NCBI RefSeq assembly: GCF_030733205.1 | Contig: NZ_JASHJL010000001.1 | Location: 1-64,000 of the forward strand | Source: Mameliella sp. MMSF_3455 | Lineage (GTDB): Bacteria; Pseudomonadota; Alphaproteobacteria; Rhodobacterales; Rhodobacteraceae | DNA: 64,000 nt | Reading direction: 5' to 3' | Part shown: positions 59,385-64,000 of the stretch, piece after piece | Position numbering within the stretch: the first letter of the stretch is position 1 | Layout: every line of letters begins with the position of its first letter | Position numbers and translations under genes: made by a program | The notes under the pieces: generated by a model | Told to the model about the DNA's origin: nothing | Seen by the model: the letters and a program-made list of their open reading frames with translations, nothing else | Databases searched by the model: none

Positions 59385-59408
59385 AAAAGCCCGCCTTGGC
59401 GGCGGGCT
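59385..59408 (-). terminator. Terminator after infC
   Basis: Stem AGCCCGCC / GGCGGGCT (8 bp) with a 5-nt loop and, on the minus strand, TTTTCGTTT after it. It stops infC transcription before the methyltransferase. Confidence 0.82.
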
Positions 59409-59451
59409 CAGGTGCGGCTGATGCACTTTCAGGCGGCGATGTGCCGGTCCC

Positions 59452-59997
<546 letters not shown>

Positions 59998-60188
59998 CGG
60001 AATGCTCCATTTGCGGTTTTCATCAGGGTGGCAAGGTAAACTTGGCCGCATAGGCTTTCAAGCGGCAATTCCACGCCTGTGCACCACTTGCAATCGGATT
60101 CCGCTTGAAGCTGGCGGGGGAGCGTCGCACACCGCTTCCTAGGAACCCTGCGCATCGGCGCGCGGGGCGGAACGTGATGGAGGTTCTC

Positions 60189-61241
60189 ATGAGAAACCTG
60201 ATCTTCGTCCTGGTGGCGGTTGCAGCGGGCGTGGGTGGCTATCTGTGGTACACAGACCAGCAGGCCAAGGAAGAAGCGGCGCGCGCCGCGGCCGAGGCGG
60301 CCCGGGCTGCCGAACTGGCGGCGGCCGAAGCGGCTGAAAAGGCCGAAGAAGCGGCCAAGGACGCGGCAGAGGATGCCGTGGACGCGGCGGACATGACCGT
60401 CGACACCGCCAAGGATGTGGCCGACACGGCCAAGGACGCGGCGGATGCCACGTTGGACGCGGCCAAGGACGCCGCCGACAAGACCGTGGATGCCGCCGAA
60501 ACCGCGCTGGCGGATGCTGCCAAGGACGTCGCAGAGGGCAAGGCAGCGCTTGGCGATGCCCTGGCCGGTGCCGCGGACAAGACGGTGGATGCTGCCAAGG
60601 ATGCTGCGGATGCGACCGTGGACGCGGCCAGGGACGCGGCTGACGTGACCGTGGATGCCGCCAAGGATGCCGCCGACGCGACGATGGACGTGGCCAAGGA
60701 CGCCGAGGATGTGGTGGACACCGCCCTTGTCGACGCCGATGCGCCCGAGGCCGTCGATCCGGCCCCCGCAGCAGAGCCTGCCGAGACCGCCGAGCCGGCC
60801 GCAGACCCCGCCGCCGAGCCTGTCGAGACGGCTGACCCGGCTTCGGAGCCGGTGCTGGAGCCCTCGGCAACCGCCGATCCGGTGGTCGAACCCGTCGAAA
60901 CCGCGGATCCGGCGGTCGACCCTGTCGAAACCGCGGAACCGGCCGCAGAGCCCGCCGCCGATCCGGCAGCCGAGCCCGTCGAAACGGCGGACCCCGCCGC
61001 CGAACCCGCGGCTGATCCTGCCGCCGAGCCTGTCGAAACGGCCGAGGCTCCGTCGATCCAGGAGCTGCTGACCGTTGAAGGCTTCGACTATGACAAGGTG
61101 ATCGACTACATCGACAACTCCGAGCTGGGCGAACTGAAAAAGGCCAGCGCCAAGGCCGCGCTGGAATCTGTCCGGGACAATCCCGAGATCACCCAGACCG
61201 CGCTGGACCAGGTCAAGGCGCTTCTGGGGCTCGAAGAATAA
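60189..61241 (+). CDS. Membrane-anchored LEA-like alanine-rich repeat protein
   Basis: This encodes 350 aa; ATG 60189 follows GGAGG. A membrane anchor (LIFVLVAVAAGVGGYLWY) is followed by a long helical repeat region (residues ~25-195) with 11-residue units such as AAKDAADATVDAA that resemble group 3 LEA or apolipoprotein-like amphipathic helices. Residues 195-295 are repeats of PAAEPVETADP. A small C-terminal helical domain follows (IQELLTVEGFDYDKVIDYID). Periplasmic stress protection or envelope spacing is a reasonable guess. Confidence 0.7.
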   Translation: MRNLIFVLVAVAAGVGGYLWYTDQQAKEEAARAAAEAARAAELAAAEAAEKAEEAAKDAAEDAVDAADMTVDTAKDVADTAKDAADATLDAAKDAADKTVDAAETALADAAKDVAEGKAALGDALAGAADKTVDAAKDAADATVDAARDAADVTVDAAKDAADATMDVAKDAEDVVDTALVDADAPEAVDPAPAAEPAETAEPAADPAAEPVETADPASEPVLEPSATADPVVEPVETADPAVDPVETAEPAAEPAADPAAEPVETADPAAEPAADPAAEPVETAEAPSIQELLTVEGFDYDKVIDYIDNSELGELKKASAKAALESVRDNPEITQTALDQVKALLGLEE

Positions 61242-61265
61242 GACCCGTCCACACCGCGACGCAGA

Positions 61266-61294
61266 AGGGCCGCCCGATCGGGTGGCCCTTTTTG
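61266..61294 (+). terminator. Terminator after LEA-like gene
   Basis: Stem AGGGCCGCCC / GGGTGGCCCT (one G-T) with a GATC loop, followed by TTTTTGTTTT. It lies 24 nt after the stop. Confidence 0.9.
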
Positions 61295-61559
61295 TTTTGT
61301 CGCCTGGCTTCAAGACGGTATCTGCGTCGGCAGGGGGCAATGTCGGGCAGCAGAACCGGGAATGGCGGGCGGTCTTGTCTGCGCCGGGACGATCTGGCGG
61401 ACCTGGCGACTTCCCGGCTCGGAAAGAGGCCGTACCGCAAAGAGATCGTGCGCCCTGTGGATCTTGGATGCCTGTTCCGCGTGGTCTATCGTGACGTCAA
61501 CGCGGTTGCCGAGGCTTTGAGAACAATCCCGCGTCCAGGGTCGCATCAAGGATAAACAG

Positions 61560-63845
61560 ATGAAGTTTCGCTTTCCCATCGTCATCATCGACGAGGACTT
61601 CCGGTCCGAAAACACCTCGGGCTTTGGAATTCGCGCGCTTGCCGGGGCGCTGGAAAACGAGGGGTTCGAAGTCCTGGGCGCAACCAGCTACGGCGACCTG
61701 TCACAGTTCGCGCAACAGCAAAGCCGCGCCTCCGCATTCGTCCTGTCCATCGACGACGAGGAGTTCAGCCCCGGCCCGGACCTCGATCCGGCGGTTCTCA
61801 ACCTCCGGCATTTCATCGAGGAAGTGCGTTCCAAGAACGAGGACGTGCCGATCTACATCTACGGCGAGACGAAGACATCGCGGCACCTGCCGAATGACGT
61901 CCTGCGAGAGTTGCACGGATTCATCCACGCCTTCGAGGACACGCCCGAATTCGTCGCCCGCCACATCATCCGTGAAGCGAAGAACTATCTCGAATATATC
62001 CAGCCGCCGTTCTTCAAGGCGCTTCTCGACTACGCCGAGGACGGCTCGTACTCGTGGCATTGCCCCGGGCATTCCGGCGGGGTCGCTTTCCTGAAATCGC
62101 CCATCGGGCAGATGTATCACCAGTTTTACGGCGAAAACATGCTGCGAGCCGATGTCTGCAACTCGGTCGAGGAACTGGGGCAACTGCTGGATCACAATGG
62201 GGCCATCGGGGCGTCGGAACGGAATGCGGCGCGGATCTTCAATGCCGATCACTGCTTTTTCGTGACCAACGGCACCTCGACGTCGAACAAGATGGTCTGG
62301 CATCACAGCGTTGCCCGGGACGATGTCGTGCTGGTGGACCGCAACTGCCACAAGTCGGTATTGCACGCGATCATCATGACCGGAGCGATCCCGATCTTCC
62401 TCAAGCCGACGCGCAACCACTGGGGCATCATCGGCCCCATTCAGCGGTCCGAGTTCGAGCCGGAGGCGATCCGCGCCAAGATCCGGGCAAATCCGCTATT
62501 GGAAGGGCTTGATGCCGATCAGGTGAAACCCCGCATCCTGACGCTGACGCAATCCACCTATGACGGTGTTCTCTACAATACCGAAGTGGTGAAGGACCTG
62601 TTGGACGGTTATGTTGAAACGCTGCACTTCGACGAGGCCTGGCTGCCTCATGCCGCCTTTCACCCGTTCTATGGCACCTACCACGCGATGGGGCGCCGGA
62701 GGCCGCGCACGAAACATTCCGTGACCTACGCCACCCAATCGGTTCACAAGCTCCTCGCCGGAATCAGCCAGGCCAGCCATATTCTCGTGCAGGACTCCGA
62801 GGAGACGAAGCTCGACCGTCACCTGTTCAATGAATCCTATCTGATGCACACGTCGACAAGCCCGCAGTATTCGATCATCGCCAGTTGCGATGTCGCGGCG
62901 GCCATGATGGAGCCACCGGGTGGCACCGCCCTGGTCGAAGAAAGCCTGCTGGAGGCGCTCGATTTCCGGCGGGCCATGCGCAAGGTCGACGCAGAGTACG
63001 GCAATGACTGGTGGTTCCAGGTCTGGGGACCGGACGAGCTTGCCGAAGACGGGATTGGACGAGCCAAGGACTGGGAGCTCAAGAAGACCGACAGCGAAGC
63101 GGTCGAAAGCTCGGGCGAAGACGCTTGGCACGGCTTTGGCGACATGGCCCGCAACTTCAACATGCTGGACCCGATCAAGGCGACGATCATAACGCCCGGG
63201 CTCAACATTGATGGCCGGTTCGAAGAAACCGGCATCCCGGCCTCGATTGTCTCGAAGTACTTGGCCGAACATGGCGTCGTTGTCGAAAAGACCGGCCTCT
63301 ACAGTTTCTTCATCATGTTCACTATCGGCATCACCAAAGGCCGGTGGAACACGCTTCTCGCCGCGCTCCAGCAGTGCAAGGACGATTATGACCGAAACCA
63401 GCCGCTTTGGCGCGTCATGCCGGAATTTTGCGCCAAGCAGTCCCGCTACGAACACATGGGGCTCAAGGATCTGTCCCAGCATGTGCATGAACTCTATGCG
63501 AAATATGACGTGGCCCGTTTGACAACCAAGATCTACACCAGCGATCATTACCCGGCCATGTCGCCATCAGAAGCCTTTTCACACATCGCGCGGAGAAAGA
63601 CCGAACGGGTCGGAATCGACGATCTCGAAGGTCGTGTGACCACAAGCCTTGTTACCCCGTATCCACCGGGTATTCCGCTTCTTGTTCCGGGCGAGATCTT
63701 CAGCAAGGAGATCGTGGACTACCTGCGTTTCAACCGCGAATTTTCCCGCGAATGTCCCGGGTTCGAGACCGATATCCACGGCCTGCTGCAAGAGACCGGC
63801 AAGACCGGCGAGGTCAGCTACTTCGCCGACTGCGTCGCGCAGTGA
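61560..63845 (+). CDS. Orn/Lys/Arg decarboxylase, PLP-dependent
   Basis: This encodes 761 aa; ATG 61560 follows AAGGATAAACAG. The N-terminal ~130 residues form the response-regulator-like wing domain (FPIVIIDEDFRSENTSGFGIRALAGALENEGFEVLG). The PLP-binding core has SWHCPGHSGGVAF, CFFVTNGTSTSNKMV, the DEAW motif HFDEAWLPHAAFHPFY, and the Schiff-base lysine in SVHKLLAG (Lys397). Family members decarboxylate ornithine, lysine or arginine for polyamine synthesis or acid resistance. The substrate cannot be fixed from these motifs. Confidence 0.93.
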   Translation: MKFRFPIVIIDEDFRSENTSGFGIRALAGALENEGFEVLGATSYGDLSQFAQQQSRASAFVLSIDDEEFSPGPDLDPAVLNLRHFIEEVRSKNEDVPIYIYGETKTSRHLPNDVLRELHGFIHAFEDTPEFVARHIIREAKNYLEYIQPPFFKALLDYAEDGSYSWHCPGHSGGVAFLKSPIGQMYHQFYGENMLRADVCNSVEELGQLLDHNGAIGASERNAARIFNADHCFFVTNGTSTSNKMVWHHSVARDDVVLVDRNCHKSVLHAIIMTGAIPIFLKPTRNHWGIIGPIQRSEFEPEAIRAKIRANPLLEGLDADQVKPRILTLTQSTYDGVLYNTEVVKDLLDGYVETLHFDEAWLPHAAFHPFYGTYHAMGRRRPRTKHSVTYATQSVHKLLAGISQASHILVQDSEETKLDRHLFNESYLMHTSTSPQYSIIASCDVAAAMMEPPGGTALVEESLLEALDFRRAMRKVDAEYGNDWWFQVWGPDELAEDGIGRAKDWELKKTDSEAVESSGEDAWHGFGDMARNFNMLDPIKATIITPGLNIDGRFEETGIPASIVSKYLAEHGVVVEKTGLYSFFIMFTIGITKGRWNTLLAALQQCKDDYDRNQPLWRVMPEFCAKQSRYEHMGLKDLSQHVHELYAKYDVARLTTKIYTSDHYPAMSPSEAFSHIARRKTERVGIDDLEGRVTTSLVTPYPPGIPLLVPGEIFSKEIVDYLRFNREFSRECPGFETDIHGLLQETGKTGEVSYFADCVAQ

Positions 63846-64000
63846 CCAGCGCAACGGTGCGCGCCGAGCGCGACCAATCGCGTGGTGCCATTCAGGCCTG
63901 CCGCGGGGCCCGACCGTGGTCGCCGCGCCGCGCGTGATTGAGACCTTGCAGGCGGACTGGGTCGTGGTCTTGTGCCCCGATACCGAATGCCTATCCCCGC
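63846..64000. other. Region after the decarboxylase up to the window edge
   Basis: 155 bp with no convincing ORF, terminator or RNA gene. The window ends before the next gene can be judged. Confidence 0.4.

Overview
The window is high-GC DNA from an alphaproteobacterium, most likely a Rhodobacteraceae (Roseobacter-group) member. The DksA with a single cysteine, the infC with a non-standard start, the SoxR/DUF1127 pair, and the XdhC, MoxR and CoxE-type genes all fit that group. About two thirds (1 to ~41,196) is the right part of a temperate podovirus-like prophage. The rest (~41,197 to 64,000) is host chromosome. The junction is a displaced 3' half of a tRNA-Val(CAC) gene (attR, ~41,145-41,196). 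The intact tRNA and the integrase should lie left of the window.

Prophage layout. 1-2,128: early genes, tightly coupled by ATGA overlaps, with an O-like replication protein carrying four phased iterons (putative origin) and a possible loader gene. 2,121-9,979: terminase small and large subunits, portal, several small unknowns and the scaffold. 10,008-17,528: major capsid, a Gp49-family protein, adaptor, collar-domain protein, nozzle-like protein, GNAT enzyme, an S74-type chaperone protein and a small virion protein. 17,544-27,383: one 3279-codon polyvalent protein (ParB-like, JAB/MPN, ADP-ribosyltransferase-like, zincin, MuF/barnase-like and LPD38-like C-terminal regions), probably ejected into the host. 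27,394-30,910: a leftward operon of two membrane proteins, a 230-aa unknown and an Arc/Mnt-type repressor, divergent from a second small Arc-type repressor and a Rha/KilAC antirepressor. This is the architecture of the P22 immI region (sieA-mnt / arc-ant), and as in P22 it sits between the ejection-protein gene and the tailspike gene. 30,940-34,904: a small HTH gene with a TGCAA-repeat operator, a structural protein and a pectate-lyase-fold tailspike. 34,915-36,756: lysis cassette (membrane protein, membrane-fused GH24 endolysin, small TM protein, Rz/Rz1-type spanins). 36,758-39,950: accessory tail genes including a glycine-rich repeat protein. 40,040-40,973: three leftward genes at the right end.

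Host region. A terminator, two small SoxR-associated genes (one DUF1127) and soxR share a near-perfect SoxR box; then a complete tRNA-Val(TAC). 42,572-48,453 holds four exported or membrane envelope genes (glycosidase-like, FGE-fold, an anchored unknown and a Sel1-repeat protein). 48,530-54,520 holds a CoxE-like VWA protein and a MoxR ATPase separated by a small membrane protein, a DUF2927 lipoprotein, a GNAT enzyme, an AEC transporter and an unknown. Then come dksA, an FAD monooxygenase, XdhC plus a molybdopterin-binding protein, a methyltransferase, infC (AUA start), a LEA-like repeat protein and an Orn/Lys/Arg decarboxylase.

The most notable points are the immI-like second immunity region, the giant polyvalent effector protein, and a separate SD-preceded small ORF overprinted inside the giant gene.
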